A stretch of DNA of 52,373 bases from CAZPMT01 sp964587655 (GTDB lineage: Bacteria; Hydrogenedentota; Hydrogenedentia; Hydrogenedentales; SLHB01), in assembly GCA_964587655.1 (NCBI GenBank), contig CAZPMT010000025.1, forward strand, positions 1 through 52,373, given 5' to 3'. The position numbers and the translations under genes are program-made. The notes under the pieces were generated by a model, which saw nothing but the letters and a program-made list of their open reading frames with translations, did no database searches and had not been told where the DNA came from. The stretch's first letter is position 1, and each line of letters begins with the position of its first letter. Shown one piece after another: positions 24,088-33,583 of this stretch.

Positions 24088-24681
24088 ATGTGTAACCTAG
24101 TGACGAAACCGGCGCCTGATTTCACGGCTGTCGCCGTAATGCCGGACAACACGTTCAACGACAAGTTTTCCTTGTCCTCGCACAAAGGCAAGTACGTGGT
24201 GTTGTTCTTCTACCCGCTGGACTTCACGTTCGTGTGTCCGTCGGAGATCATCGCCTTCGACAAGAAGCTCGATGAATTCAAGAAGCGCAATTGCGAGGTC
24301 ATCGGCGTATCCGTGGACTCGCAGTTCAGCCACTGGGCCTGGAAGGGCACGCCGGTCCAGAAGGGCGGCATCGGCAACGTGAAGTTCCCCCTCGTGGCCG
24401 ATCTCAACAAGAAGATCGCGATGGATTACGGCGTGCTTCTCGACGGCGGCATCGCCCTGCGCGGCCTCTTCCTCATCGACAAGGAAGGCATCGTCCGCCA
24501 CTGCGTGATAAACGATCTGCCCATCGGGCGAGACGTCGACGAGGCCCTGCGCGTCCTCACGGCATTGCAGTTCGTCGAGAAACACGGCGAGGTATGCCCC
24601 GCCAACTGGAAGGAAGGCGAGGACGGCATGAAGCCGACCGCCGATGGCGTGGCTTCCTATCTGGCCAAGCACGCTAGGTAA
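24088..24681 (+). CDS. 2-Cys peroxiredoxin (AhpC/Prx1 type)
   Basis: A 197-residue typical 2-Cys peroxiredoxin. Peroxidatic C50 lies in DFTFVCPSE and resolving C170 in HGEVCPANW, with PLDFTFVCP and the substrate Arg in FLIDKEGIVRH-type context. It reduces hydrogen and organic peroxides. No AhpF or dedicated reductase is adjacent, so rubredoxin- or thioredoxin-type donors are likely. Strong RBS GGGAAGGAGG lies at 24072-24081. Confidence 0.93.
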   Translation: MCNLVTKPAPDFTAVAVMPDNTFNDKFSLSSHKGKYVVLFFYPLDFTFVCPSEIIAFDKKLDEFKKRNCEVIGVSVDSQFSHWAWKGTPVQKGGIGNVKFPLVADLNKKIAMDYGVLLDGGIALRGLFLIDKEGIVRHCVINDLPIGRDVDEALRVLTALQFVEKHGEVCPANWKEGEDGMKPTADGVASYLAKHAR

Positions 24682-24701
24682 ACGCCGCAAGGATGCACAA
24701 C

Positions 24702-25901
24702 ATGAGTGAACCCTTTGCCGCAAGCAGAGTGACCGGCCATGTGTATTGGGTCGGCGGCGTGGATTGGACACTGCGAGACTTCCACGGATACGCCACGGAA
24801 CGCGGAACGACTTACAACGCCTTTCTCATTCTCGCCGACAAGATAACGCTCGTGGATACGGTCCGCGCGCCGTTCTACGAGGAGATGATGTCGCGCATCG
24901 CATCGGTGACCGACCCCGCGCGGATCGACTATATCATCTCGAACCACGCGGAAATGGACCACTCCGGCTGCCTGCCGCAAGTCATCGACCGCGTCAAGCC
25001 CGAGAAGGTCTTCGTAACGGAGAACGGCGCCAAGGCGTTGAAAGCCCACTTCCATCGCGACTTCGATTTCAGCATCGTCGAAGAAGGGCAGACGGTCTCG
25101 CTCGGGAACATGAACGTCTCGTTCATCGAGACCCGCATGCTCCACTGGCCCGACAGCATGTTCACGTATCTTGCCGAGGACCGGCTATTGTTCTCGCAGG
25201 ACGGTTTCGGAATGCACTTGGCGTCAAGCCAGCGATTCGACGACGAGATTGACGACGGCATCCTCGAATACGAGGCTGCCAAGTACTATGCGAACATACT
25301 GCTGCCGTTCTCGCCGATGGCCAAGGCCGCGCTTGAGAAGGCGTCCAAGCTCGACGTGGCGATCATCGCTCCGGACCACGGGCCGATCTGGCGCAAGGAC
25401 GTGCAGCGCATCCTCGACTTCTACGGACGGTGGGCCGCGCAACAGCCCGCGCGGAAGGCCCTCATCGCCTACGACACGATGTGGGGCAGCACGGATACGA
25501 TGGCCAAGGCCATCGAGGACGGACTCACGGTGGAAGGCGTGGAAGTGCGTTCCATGCGCCTGCGCGAGAATCATCGAAGCAACGTGGCCACCGAGTATCT
25601 CGACGCCGGGGCCATTATCGTCGGCTCCCCCACGCTCAACAACGGAATGTTCCCGACCGTCGCCGAGACGCTCAGCTACCTGAAGGGGCTTCGCAGGAAG
25701 AACCTTATCGGCGCGGTCTTCGGCTCCTACGGTTGGAGCGGCGAAGCGGTCGCGCAGATCAAGGAAACACTGACGGCCATGCGCGTGGAGCTGGTTGCCG
25801 ACCCCATAAACGTGTTATATGTGCCGGAGAAGGCGGCGCTGATGGAGTGCCGTGACCTCGGCGTTCTGGTCGCCCGGAAGCTCAAGGAACGCATCGCCTA
25901 G
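24702..25901 (+). CDS. Flavodiiron protein (FprA/Roo-type)
   Basis: A 399-residue A-type flavoprotein. The MBL-like diiron domain has H82, E84, D86, H87 (NHAEMDHSG), H148 (MLHWPDS), D167 and a late His in PDHGPIW. From about residue 258 it has a flavodoxin domain with the FMN loop ...DTMWGSTDTMA. It reduces oxygen to water (or NO), using electrons from rubredoxin. ATG 24702 is chosen because AAGGA lies eight bases upstream; ATG 24693 is in frame. Confidence 0.92.
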   Translation: MSEPFAASRVTGHVYWVGGVDWTLRDFHGYATERGTTYNAFLILADKITLVDTVRAPFYEEMMSRIASVTDPARIDYIISNHAEMDHSGCLPQVIDRVKPEKVFVTENGAKALKAHFHRDFDFSIVEEGQTVSLGNMNVSFIETRMLHWPDSMFTYLAEDRLLFSQDGFGMHLASSQRFDDEIDDGILEYEAAKYYANILLPFSPMAKAALEKASKLDVAIIAPDHGPIWRKDVQRILDFYGRWAAQQPARKALIAYDTMWGSTDTMAKAIEDGLTVEGVEVRSMRLRENHRSNVATEYLDAGAIIVGSPTLNNGMFPTVAETLSYLKGLRRKNLIGAVFGSYGWSGEAVAQIKETLTAMRVELVADPINVLYVPEKAALMECRDLGVLVARKLKERIA

Positions 25902-25917
25902 CGTAAGGAGGAAAACA

Positions 25918-27264
25918 GTGACGCTCGATCCCGTACTGCTGGCTCGCATCCAATTCGCGATGACGATCTGTTTCCATTTCATCTTCCCGTCCATCACCAT
26001 CGGCCTCGCCTGGCTTCTCGTCTTGATGGAATACCGCGGATTGCGGACCGGCGATGAGGCCTACGCGAAGATGGCGACGCTGTTCAGCAAGTTGTTCGCA
26101 ATCACTTTCGTAATGGGCGTCGCAACGGGAATCACCATGGAATTCCAGTTCGGCACGAACTGGTCGCAGTATGCCCGGTTCGTCGGTGATATCTTCGGCG
26201 CCCCTCTCGCCGCCGAAGCCATCCTGTCTTTCTTTCTCGAATCGACCTTCCTGGGGCTTTACCTTTTCGGGCGAGGGCGCATTTCGAAGCGGCTCCAGCG
26301 CTTTTCCATTCTGATGGTCGCTTGCGGCGCAACGCTGTCCGCGTTTTGGATCCTTGTTGCGAACTCGTGGCAGCAGACCCCGGCCGGATACGTCTTCAAT
26401 CCGGCGACGGGCCGCGCCGAACTCACGAGCTTTGCCCACGCCGTTTTCAACCCGTCCATGATTATCCGTTTCTGCCACACAATGGACGCGGCCCTGATCT
26501 GTGGCTGCTTCTTCGTGGGCGGCATCGCCGCCTACCTCCTCCTCAAGAATAAAGAGGACGTCGTTGCGAGAAAGGCGCTGCGCTTGGCCATGATCGTGGG
26601 ACTCATAGCCTCAGCCCTCGAGTTATTCCCATTCGGCCACGAACACGTGCGTCAGGTCGGGAACCAGCAACCGGAGAAGCTCGCCGCCTTTGAAGGCCTG
26701 CTCGAGGGCGGTCCCTATGCCCCGATCACGTTGTTCGGTATCCCGGCCAACGATCGCATCATCGGCGCCGTGCGCGTCCCGTGGCTATTGAGCATGCTCG
26801 TGGGTTTCAAACCCAGCACGGTCGTCCATGGCCTCAACGAATATCCGCCGGACCAACGCCCGCCGATATTCCTGCCCTTCATCGGGTTTCGCGCGATGGT
26901 GGGTTTGGGCATGCTGTTCATCGCACTCACCGCTTTCGGCGTGTTCCAACTCCGCCGGGGTAGACTCCATGAGGACAGATGGTTCCTCTGGATTCTTGTT
27001 CTCGCCATTCCCCTGCCGGTGATAGCCTGTCAGGCCGGCTGGGTGGTGGCGGAAGTCGGCCGCCAGCCGTGGATCGTCTATCATCTCCTAAAGACGAGGG
27101 ACGCGGTTTCCGTCAGTGTTTCCGCGGGTGAAATCCTCTTTTCCCTGGTATTGTTGGGGGCGGTTTACGCCTTGTTGTTCGTGCTCTACATCTACCTTGT
27201 GTGCCGCATCGCCAAACAGGGCTTTGAACCCGCGCCGCACGGGCAAAGGGAGGTCGCCGAATAA
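25918..27264 (+). CDS. cydA: Cytochrome bd ubiquinol oxidase subunit I
   Basis: A 448-residue polytopic membrane protein with CydA features: the haem-ligand His near residue 20 (FAMTICFHFIFP), a second His in RFCHTMDAALICG and EVGRQPWIVYHLLKT near the C-terminus. It is of the short Q-loop type. GTG 25918 is chosen because TAAGGAGGA lies at 25904-25912. It reduces oxygen to water with quinol at high affinity and is typical of microaerobes and tolerant anaerobes. It follows FprA by 16 bases and overlaps cydB by one base. Confidence 0.93.
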   Translation: MTLDPVLLARIQFAMTICFHFIFPSITIGLAWLLVLMEYRGLRTGDEAYAKMATLFSKLFAITFVMGVATGITMEFQFGTNWSQYARFVGDIFGAPLAAEAILSFFLESTFLGLYLFGRGRISKRLQRFSILMVACGATLSAFWILVANSWQQTPAGYVFNPATGRAELTSFAHAVFNPSMIIRFCHTMDAALICGCFFVGGIAAYLLLKNKEDVVARKALRLAMIVGLIASALELFPFGHEHVRQVGNQQPEKLAAFEGLLEGGPYAPITLFGIPANDRIIGAVRVPWLLSMLVGFKPSTVVHGLNEYPPDQRPPIFLPFIGFRAMVGLGMLFIALTAFGVFQLRRGRLHEDRWFLWILVLAIPLPVIACQAGWVVAEVGRQPWIVYHLLKTRDAVSVSVSAGEILFSLVLLGAVYALLFVLYIYLVCRIAKQGFEPAPHGQREVAE

Positions 27265-28280
27265 TGGATCTCAATACCATCTGGTTTATCCTCGTGGGCG
27301 TCTTGATCACCGGCTACGCGATTCTCGACGGCTTCGACCTCGGCGCCGGCGTCCTAAGCCTCTTCGCGCGTAACGAAGACGAGCGGCGTCTCCACCTCAA
27401 CGCAATTGGGCCGTTCTGGGATGGAAACGAAGTGTGGCTCTTGACTGCGGGCGGCGCTTTGTTCGCCGCGTTTCCCGAGGTGTACGCAACCGTGTTCAGC
27501 GGCTTCTACATCGCCTTCATGCTTCTACTCGCCGCCTTGATCTTCCGGGCCGTCTCGATCGAGTTCTACGGCCACGTCGATTCACCCGCTTGGCGCTCCG
27601 TGTGGGGTTTCGCCTTCGGCATCGGAAGCCTCCTGCCCTGCATCCTGTTCGGCGTGGCCTTCGGCAACATCCTCTACGGAGTCCCAATCGACGCACACCG
27701 CGAATTCGTCGGCTCCTTCTTTACGCTCCTGAATCCCTATTCGTTGCTCATCGGCGTTCTCAGTCTGGCCATGTTCGTGATGCATGGCGCCGCGTTCATG
27801 GCAATCAAGACCGACGGGGAACTGCGGGAGCGCATGGCAAAACGGGCCGCCGCGGCGTGGGTCGTTTTCGCGCTGCTGTACATGTCCGCCACACTCTTCT
27901 CTCTCCTGGTGTTGCGTCACCTCTTCATGGGACTCACCAGGAACGTGCTGTTTTACCTGGCGCTGCTCCCGCTTATCATCAGTATCCCTGCGTTTCCCGC
28001 GGCCTTGAGCGCCCGGAAGTACCTCATGACATTCCTTGCCAGCGCCGCGATCATCGCGTCCATGATCGCCATGTCAGGCATCAGTCTCTTCCCGATATTG
28101 GCGCCGTCGCGGATCGATATGGCGTTCAGCCTCACCGCCTACAATGCGTCATCCACCCCCAAGACTCTCGCCGTGATGCTGGTCATAGCCCTCATCGGCA
28201 TGCCCCTCGTCCTCATCTACACCGCCTTCGTGTATTGGGTCTTCCGCGGCAAATCGCAATCCCCTGACCACGGATACTGA
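27264..28280 (+). CDS. cydB: Cytochrome bd ubiquinol oxidase subunit II
   Basis: A 338-residue polytopic partner of CydA. It shows ILDGFDLGAGVL, IGPFWDGNEVWLL and FPEVYATVFSGFYIAF, the CydB family blocks. No CydX or CydDC genes are visible next to it. The stop TGA at 28278-28280 is the left edge of another palindromic element copy. Confidence 0.93.
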   Translation: MDLNTIWFILVGVLITGYAILDGFDLGAGVLSLFARNEDERRLHLNAIGPFWDGNEVWLLTAGGALFAAFPEVYATVFSGFYIAFMLLLAALIFRAVSIEFYGHVDSPAWRSVWGFAFGIGSLLPCILFGVAFGNILYGVPIDAHREFVGSFFTLLNPYSLLIGVLSLAMFVMHGAAFMAIKTDGELRERMAKRAAAAWVVFALLYMSATLFSLLVLRHLFMGLTRNVLFYLALLPLIISIPAFPAALSARKYLMTFLASAAIIASMIAMSGISLFPILAPSRIDMAFSLTAYNASSTPKTLAVMLVIALIGMPLVLIYTAFVYWVFRGKSQSPDHGY

Positions 28281-28365
28281 GAGGTTGTGAAAGCAGAATG
28301 GCGTCATCCCGCGAAGGCAGAAATCCGGAACACACAGCCGCCCCGCAAACTCCGCCCGCCCGCGG
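28280..28365. repeat. Decayed family A/MITE-like copy downstream of cydB
   Basis: It begins AGAGGTTGTGAAAG on the cydB stop codon, then carries GTCATCCCGCGAAGGCAGAAAT, a damaged form of the ATTCCCGC hairpin, then ACACACAGCCGCCCCGC. The last word matches the loop of the element at 11795 read on the other strand, so it is the same family in inverted orientation. A short tandem TCCGATCCG run follows at about 28374-28395. Confidence 0.6.
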
Positions 28366-28421
28366 AAAAATCGGTCCGATCCGTCCGATCCGTCCCACGC
28401 ACCGCGCGCCCGCGGGAATCC

Positions 28422-30680
28422 TTACGGGTTCGGAGATTCAGGATACACGGGATCTTCCTCGGCCACGGGCGCGAGTTTCAGAAGGCGCGTCTCGCCCGTC
28501 TTCATCGAAAGGCTTATGGTCCGCTTGCGAGGCCACCCGATCTCCGGCGCCAGCAGGTCCTGAACGTCGCAGATTCGGTCCAGGTCCACGATTCTCTCCC
28601 CGGTTTCCTTTGCATGAATGGCCAGCAGGTTGGGGCCGAAACTCGTGGCATCGTAGAACTTCGTTGGAGTGACCTGGAAGTAGATGTGCAGTTCCAGCAA
28701 CCGCAGGATCTGGCGAAGCACGGCGGGTGTCAACGACGGTTCCGCGCAGAATATCGAGGTCCAGCTATCCTCGAAGAAACTCATGGCCACGCTCGCTTTA
28801 CCCGAACCCCGGAAGTTGGCGATGACGTTCGTATCGGGATCTTCCGCATAAAACAATGGTTGCATGTCCAAGGCCGCACCGAACTCTTCGCCTTTGGCGA
28901 TCCAATTCGCGGGCAAGAGGGAGGCAGAGCCGGCCTGGGCCGGCCCTTCAAACATCTTTGTCCTGATCCGAGTCGTGGCGCTGATATTGTCCACCGACGC
29001 ACCATGGTCGATGTATCCCGGCGCATACATCCAAATGGCGGCTGCTTTCGTCTCATCGAGCACGGCGTGCAGCTTCTCGCGGTCCGGCGTCGTCAGCAGG
29101 AACGCATTGAGAAACAGATAGACCTGCGCGGGCGAAACTCTCCGGTCAATCACGTCCCGCAGCAGATAGAACTTCGTGGGAACGCCCGTTCTCACGGCGC
29201 AATCCCGGGCCTGGTTCAGCAGCACTTCGTTGATCTTCTTGTCGCATTGCTGATGGAAGCGGCTGGCTTCGTCCACGACGACCGCGAGAATCGGTCCGCC
29301 CGGAAAAGGCGCCGTCGCATCCCCGATTGCGCCACGCTCGGCAAGAATCTTTCCGTACACAGTACGCATCTTGCCGAAACCCTTCCACATCTCCCGATCA
29401 TGGAGCCATCCGTCGCCTTGCGGATCGGACCAGACAAGCCCGAGCTCCTGCGTAACGGCCGTCGCGAAGTTGCGCTGCTGCACGCAGTAAACATCTTCCG
29501 CGCGCAAGTTCTTCGGACGGACGATCTCGCCCGAAGCGGGGTCCCGTTCGAGACCCGTCCGCGTGTCATCTATGAGGAACCATTGTTTCCCGCGCGCCGT
29601 GACCGTATGGACCGGTCCCATGACCCCTCCCGCGCCCCCGAGACCCCGGTCCACATACGAAATGGGACCCACGAAACCGTCGATCTCGCTCTCCAGCAGA
29701 CGCGACAACGCGAAATGCCCCATGCCGTTCGCCGTCAGCTCATATGAATAGCCGTACGGCGCCATCACGCGCGTGCCGGCGCCGCCGGCCTGCTTGATGT
29801 GGCGGGCGAACGCGAGGATCGTGTCCGCCGTGATCTCGGACGTGAACTCGAGGAAGTCGACGTGTCGCTGCGCCCCGGCTCCCTCAAAAAAAACGGCCCG
29901 GGTACTCGCCGTGTCGGGCGGATCAGGAATGCCGGCCGTTTCAAATTGTGCGTCGGGATCCGCCCAGGCCTTCTGGAGCGTTCCATTATCCTTGTACTTC
30001 CCCGTGACCCAGTTTCTGAAGGCCGCCACATTCGGCGCCGACGCATCGTACCCCTCGCTTCGATACCAGCGGCCCGACTCGAGGCACCCGATGACATAAC
30101 CCAAGATGTCTTCATGACGCGCCGAGATCGTCATCGCGCTTACGAGTGCCTCGAGCGCACTTTGCGCGTCTCTACGCCACACCTCGGAAGCGAGAGACGC
30201 ATAACCCGTTTCCTTCCCGGCCACCCTGATCGCCTCGTCCGGATGCGCGCTCAGCCATGAAGGCGGCGCATTCAGGTCGACGCACAGCAAGAAAACCGCC
30301 TCCGGGTCGCCCTCCGTCACAACCGAAATTGGCCTCAGAAACGTATTCATGTCGCCTTCCCACGGCAACGGAACATCGATCACGTACTGATGAATCCCGG
30401 CCGCCGCCGACATCGCCACCTCTTCCGCTACGATGCTTTGCGCCGCCCCGGATGGAACGTGCACGTGAAAATACAGCGGCGGCGGAGCAGTGGGGATCGC
30501 GGGGGCCGGCGCGGCCGGCTTGGACTTTGCATCCGCCCCTTTCTGGAGCAGTTCGTCCCCCTTGGGCACTGATCGCCCGCCGATCCACCACCCGGCAACG
30601 GCAGCCAGAAACACCAGGAAAATCGCCCCGGCGACTTGGAGGTAGACGTTGAAATGATTACTCGTTCCGCGTTGTAACAT
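28422..30680 (-). CDS. Membrane-anchored GH42-like glycoside hydrolase/beta-galactosidase-like protein
   Basis: A 752-residue protein with an N-terminal membrane anchor (about 15-37, VAGAIFLVFLAAVAGWWIGG) and a Pro/Ala-rich linker. The large extracytoplasmic part resembles GH42-type beta-galactosidase folds: the segment VPLPWEG near 104, the block GYVIGCLESGRWYRS near 200, and AFRNWVTGKYKDNGTLQKAW, a hallmark of the GH42 catalytic domain. I cannot fix the catalytic residues; the Glu in GCLES is a candidate acid/base. The C-terminal 150 residues are a beta-rich domain. It is downstream of the GT2 gene, with a 35-codon open frame in between. Confidence 0.62.
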   Translation of the reverse strand: MLQRGTSNHFNVYLQVAGAIFLVFLAAVAGWWIGGRSVPKGDELLQKGADAKSKPAAPAPAIPTAPPPLYFHVHVPSGAAQSIVAEEVAMSAAAGIHQYVIDVPLPWEGDMNTFLRPISVVTEGDPEAVFLLCVDLNAPPSWLSAHPDEAIRVAGKETGYASLASEVWRRDAQSALEALVSAMTISARHEDILGYVIGCLESGRWYRSEGYDASAPNVAAFRNWVTGKYKDNGTLQKAWADPDAQFETAGIPDPPDTASTRAVFFEGAGAQRHVDFLEFTSEITADTILAFARHIKQAGGAGTRVMAPYGYSYELTANGMGHFALSRLLESEIDGFVGPISYVDRGLGGAGGVMGPVHTVTARGKQWFLIDDTRTGLERDPASGEIVRPKNLRAEDVYCVQQRNFATAVTQELGLVWSDPQGDGWLHDREMWKGFGKMRTVYGKILAERGAIGDATAPFPGGPILAVVVDEASRFHQQCDKKINEVLLNQARDCAVRTGVPTKFYLLRDVIDRRVSPAQVYLFLNAFLLTTPDREKLHAVLDETKAAAIWMYAPGYIDHGASVDNISATTRIRTKMFEGPAQAGSASLLPANWIAKGEEFGAALDMQPLFYAEDPDTNVIANFRGSGKASVAMSFFEDSWTSIFCAEPSLTPAVLRQILRLLELHIYFQVTPTKFYDATSFGPNLLAIHAKETGERIVDLDRICDVQDLLAPEIGWPRKRTISLSMKTGETRLLKLAPVAEEDPVYPESPNP

Positions 30681-30765
30681 GCGTCGCCGATGCCCGCAAA
30701 GGCTTCGCCTCGTCCACGAGCGCCTTGCGCGTGCGAAGGTAGTCTATGAGCATACTGTTCATCAT
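30658..30765 (-). CDS. Possible small protein (35 residues)
   Basis: Begins with tandem ATG codons at 30765 and 30762, reads MMNSMLIDYLRTRKALVDE and ends at TAA 30658, overlapping the start of the GH42-like gene by 23 bases. A weak GGAAG lies upstream. It could be a translational-coupling leader or only a chance open frame; codon use resembles that of the neighbours. I recognise no family. Confidence 0.28.
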   Translation of the reverse strand: MMNSMLIDYLRTRKALVDEAKPLRASATHVTTRNE

Positions 30766-30782
30766 GCGCCCGCTTCCGCCCG

Positions 30783-32102
30783 TCACGTCCGATCGATACG
30801 AACCCACCCGCCGAGATCGACGTTCGCACCCATCTTTTCCGCCTCAAAGATGCGCTTCGCCGCAAAGGTCAGCCTCCCGGCAGGAACCTCCACCAAGCAC
30901 TCCAGACGGTCGAGGGTTTCCAGCGAAGCGACGTGATGACCGTTCGAGAGAACTTCAATACAGACTTGACCCAGCGCAGGATAGCAATTCACGAGAGTGA
31001 CCCGCAACCTGCCCGCCTCAACGTCGACACTCGCCTTCGCGGACATGGGCCGGAACGTCTCGCCGCGGATTTCACGCGCGGCGTACCACCCATCCACCGG
31101 GAACTCCGTTCCGTGAAAGAACATTCGGTCCGTGCGTACCAGAGGCCAGAACCGGCATGCCCCAAGCCCGGTCCGCGCCCGCCGAGTCCGCTCACGAACC
31201 GCCCGATGCACATAGGCGGCCCCTCCCCCCCACGCCCGCACGTGCGCCAGCGCGCGCCACGCCTCGCCATCGAGCAGCGCGCGTCCCACCGCCCGCATCT
31301 CGCCTACAAGACAAGCCGCGGAGATCGGAAGCGCTTTCCGCACTGGAAAATTCCTCAGCATGACGTAGAAACGGTTGCGCGTGTTCAGATAATACTTCCG
31401 GCGATGATGCTTCCCTTGCCCCATCGTCGCGCTGAACTTGTGACGCACCCGGGCGCCGGGACAACTCCGAATCTCGTAGCCCGCGTTCCAGATCCGCAAA
31501 CAAAGATCCAGGTCATCCAGATAGATCTCGAAGTCCTCGGGCAACACCCCGGCTTCCTTCAATGCGGCAACGCGAAAAAAAGCCGCGCCGCCACACACGC
31601 CAATCACGGGAACGGATTCGTTCCATCGAGAACCGTCCAGACGGCCGATCCCAAGGTCCCACGACGACCCAATGATAGAGCACTCCAACCCAACCGAGTT
31701 CAGCAGGTCGGGATTGTCGTACATGAGCATCTTCGGAGCCAAAGCGCCCAGACGCGAATCCGACTCCGCCATGGCGACGAGATTCTCTATCGCGTCCGCC
31801 GCCGCGCTGGTATCGTTGTTCAGCAGGAAGATATAGTCCGCGTCTTCCTCGATGGCCCTGCGAATCCCCACATTGTTGCCACGCGACCAACCGAGGTTAT
31901 CCCCCAACTCGAGGATCTCCACACGACGATCGCCCCCAAACTTCCAGCGCACCAACGCAACCGAGTCGTCCGTGCTCCCGTTATCGATCAGAATGAAACG
32001 CGCGTTCGAGTACGCACTTGCGAGAAGCGACCCGAAGCACTCCTCGAGGTGGTCTCGACCGTTCCAGTTGATGACGAGCACATGAACAAGCGGCTGATTC
32101 AT
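30783..32102 (-). CDS. GT2-family glycosyltransferase with C-terminal beta domain
   Basis: A 439-residue protein. The N-terminal 250 residues form a GT2 (GT-A) domain: VHVLVINWNGRDHLEECF, FILIDNGSTDDSV, and the metal motif in FLLNNDTSAA (DxD-like), plus EDFEIYLDDLDLCLRIW. This resembles rhamnosyl- and dTDP-rhamnosyl-transferases. The C-terminal 110 residues (FRPMSAKASVDVEAGRLRV and onward) form a small beta-sandwich of unknown role. It is probably in an operon with the GH42-like gene downstream. It acts on nucleotide-sugar donors at the cytoplasmic membrane face. Confidence 0.82.
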   Translation of the reverse strand: MNQPLVHVLVINWNGRDHLEECFGSLLASAYSNARFILIDNGSTDDSVALVRWKFGGDRRVEILELGDNLGWSRGNNVGIRRAIEEDADYIFLLNNDTSAAADAIENLVAMAESDSRLGALAPKMLMYDNPDLLNSVGLECSIIGSSWDLGIGRLDGSRWNESVPVIGVCGGAAFFRVAALKEAGVLPEDFEIYLDDLDLCLRIWNAGYEIRSCPGARVRHKFSATMGQGKHHRRKYYLNTRNRFYVMLRNFPVRKALPISAACLVGEMRAVGRALLDGEAWRALAHVRAWGGGAAYVHRAVRERTRRARTGLGACRFWPLVRTDRMFFHGTEFPVDGWYAAREIRGETFRPMSAKASVDVEAGRLRVTLVNCYPALGQVCIEVLSNGHHVASLETLDRLECLVEVPAGRLTFAAKRIFEAEKMGANVDLGGWVRIDRT

Positions 32103-32255
32103 ATCGATCCCAAGTATAGCAGCCCAAGCCAGCCCCGATCAGCAACCGCGAGATTGGAGCCATTTCCTCATTTGATGGAAGCTAGGCTATACTATCAAGA
32201 GCGCGGGCAAGCACACGCGCATTTGACTGGATTACAGCCCCAGGAGGAAAAGGAC

Positions 32256-33554
32256 ATGAGTCGCAAAGTTTCTCGTCGGAGTTTCTTGTCAGGAGCCGCG
32301 GCGGCGGTGGCCGCACCGTACATTGTGCCCGCCTCCGTTCTGGGTAAAGACGGCGCGACGCCCCCTTCGGAACGCATCACTGTGGGAGGCATCGGCATTC
32401 ACGGCCGCGGATTCGACGACCTGCGCTGGATAATCGGCCACGACGACGTGCAGGTCGTCGCCATCTGCGATATCTGGAAACAGCAGCGCCAGAAGGTCAA
32501 GGAATTCGTCGACAACCATTACGGCAACACGGACTGCGCGATGTATCGGGATATTCGCGAGTTCCTAGCCGAGCGCACGGACATCGACGCGGTCCTGATC
32601 GCCACCGGCGACCACTGGCACGCCCAGGCATCTGTCCGGGCGATGCAGGCGGGTAAGGACGTCTATACCGAGAAACCTTCTTGCATGACCATCGCCGAGG
32701 GCGTTGCCGTGGTGGAGGCCGCGCGGAGGTATGGGCGCGTCTATCAGACCGGCACTCAACGTCTCAGCGAGGCCAACCACGTGTTCGCCATCGAGATGGC
32801 GCGCACGGGACGCCTGGGCAAGGTTCATACCGCCTACGCGCATATCGCCCCGTGGGACGCGGCCAAGATGCCGAACGACTGGAAGCCGGCACAGGAGCAG
32901 CCGCCTCAGGATGAGGTGGACTGGGACATCTGGCTGGGGCCGTGCCCCTGGCGTCCATTCAACATCGATTACGTCAAAGGCGGATGGCGCGGCTACTATG
33001 ATTTCCACACGAGTTGCATCGGCGAATGGGGCGCACACACATTCGCACAGGCCCAGGCGGGCATCAATGCCGGAGACACGTCGCCGGTCAAGTACGAGTA
33101 CGTCGACAACGACAGCGGCGACGGCATGGTCTGCACCTTCGCCAGCGGCCAGAAGTTGATCCTCTCGCGCGGCGACAAGTACTGGCACGGCTCCTGCGGC
33201 GAACGGTTCGACGGCGAGCGCGGATGGGTTGCGGCCGCCGACGGCTATTCCGCGCCGGAGGCCTCTTCGCCGGAACTGCTTGCCGAGTACAAGAAAGTGG
33301 TCGGTGAATACGTCGCGCGTACAGGGCGGTCGCTCGACCACATGCGGAACTTCCTCGATTGCGTCAAGTCCCGCGAACAGACCGTCGCCAACCCAACCGT
33401 CATGCATCGCTCCATGAGCACGGTGCACGCCGCCAACATCTGCATGTGGCGCGGGCGCGACATGAAATACGACCCCGAAGCCGAGGAATTCATCAACGAC
33501 GACGAAGCCAACCGCCTGCGCTCACGTGCCCAGCGGGAACCTTGGGTAATATGA
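32256..33554 (+). CDS. Tat-exported Gfo/Idh/MocA-family oxidoreductase
   Basis: A 432-residue NAD(P)-dependent oxidoreductase with a twin-arginine signal (SRRSFLSGAAAAVAAPYI, residues 6-23), a Rossmann motif (GIGIHGRG, 45-52) and EKP at 139-141 in YTEKPSC, where the Lys is catalytic. Exported members occur in planctomycete-type polysaccharide loci, where they oxidise sugars or glycosides. Its neighbour is a DUF1080 protein, the 3-ketoglycoside hydrolase-like family, so an oxidise-then-cleave pathway is plausible. RBS AGGAGGAAAAGG lies seven bases or so before ATG 32256. The divergent promoter region 32103-32255 contains a TATACT at 32188. Confidence 0.87.
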   Translation: MSRKVSRRSFLSGAAAAVAAPYIVPASVLGKDGATPPSERITVGGIGIHGRGFDDLRWIIGHDDVQVVAICDIWKQQRQKVKEFVDNHYGNTDCAMYRDIREFLAERTDIDAVLIATGDHWHAQASVRAMQAGKDVYTEKPSCMTIAEGVAVVEAARRYGRVYQTGTQRLSEANHVFAIEMARTGRLGKVHTAYAHIAPWDAAKMPNDWKPAQEQPPQDEVDWDIWLGPCPWRPFNIDYVKGGWRGYYDFHTSCIGEWGAHTFAQAQAGINAGDTSPVKYEYVDNDSGDGMVCTFASGQKLILSRGDKYWHGSCGERFDGERGWVAAADGYSAPEASSPELLAEYKKVVGEYVARTGRSLDHMRNFLDCVKSREQTVANPTVMHRSMSTVHAANICMWRGRDMKYDPEAEEFINDDEANRLRSRAQREPWVI

Positions 33555-33583
33555 GATCCCACTGGAAAGGAGTACGTAAGACC

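Noticed and set aside
23121..24191. Minus-strand open frame of 356 codons across the ferritin-like and peroxiredoxin region
   Set aside because: It crosses the palindromic repeat and opposes two clear genes.
28287..29747. Plus-strand open frame of 486 codons
   Set aside because: It lies antisense to the GH42-like gene, runs through repeat sequence at its start and shows Arg/His-rich composition without any motif.
32165..32193. Sigma70 promoter before the Tat oxidoreductase
   Set aside because: A TATACT is present but no acceptable -35 box at 16-18 bases; not listed as a feature.
30933..32255. Upstream extension of the Gfo/Idh/MocA frame by 441 codons
   Set aside because: The frame is open only because of GC bias; the Tat signal and RBS at 32256 fix the start, and the extension is antisense to the GT2 gene.
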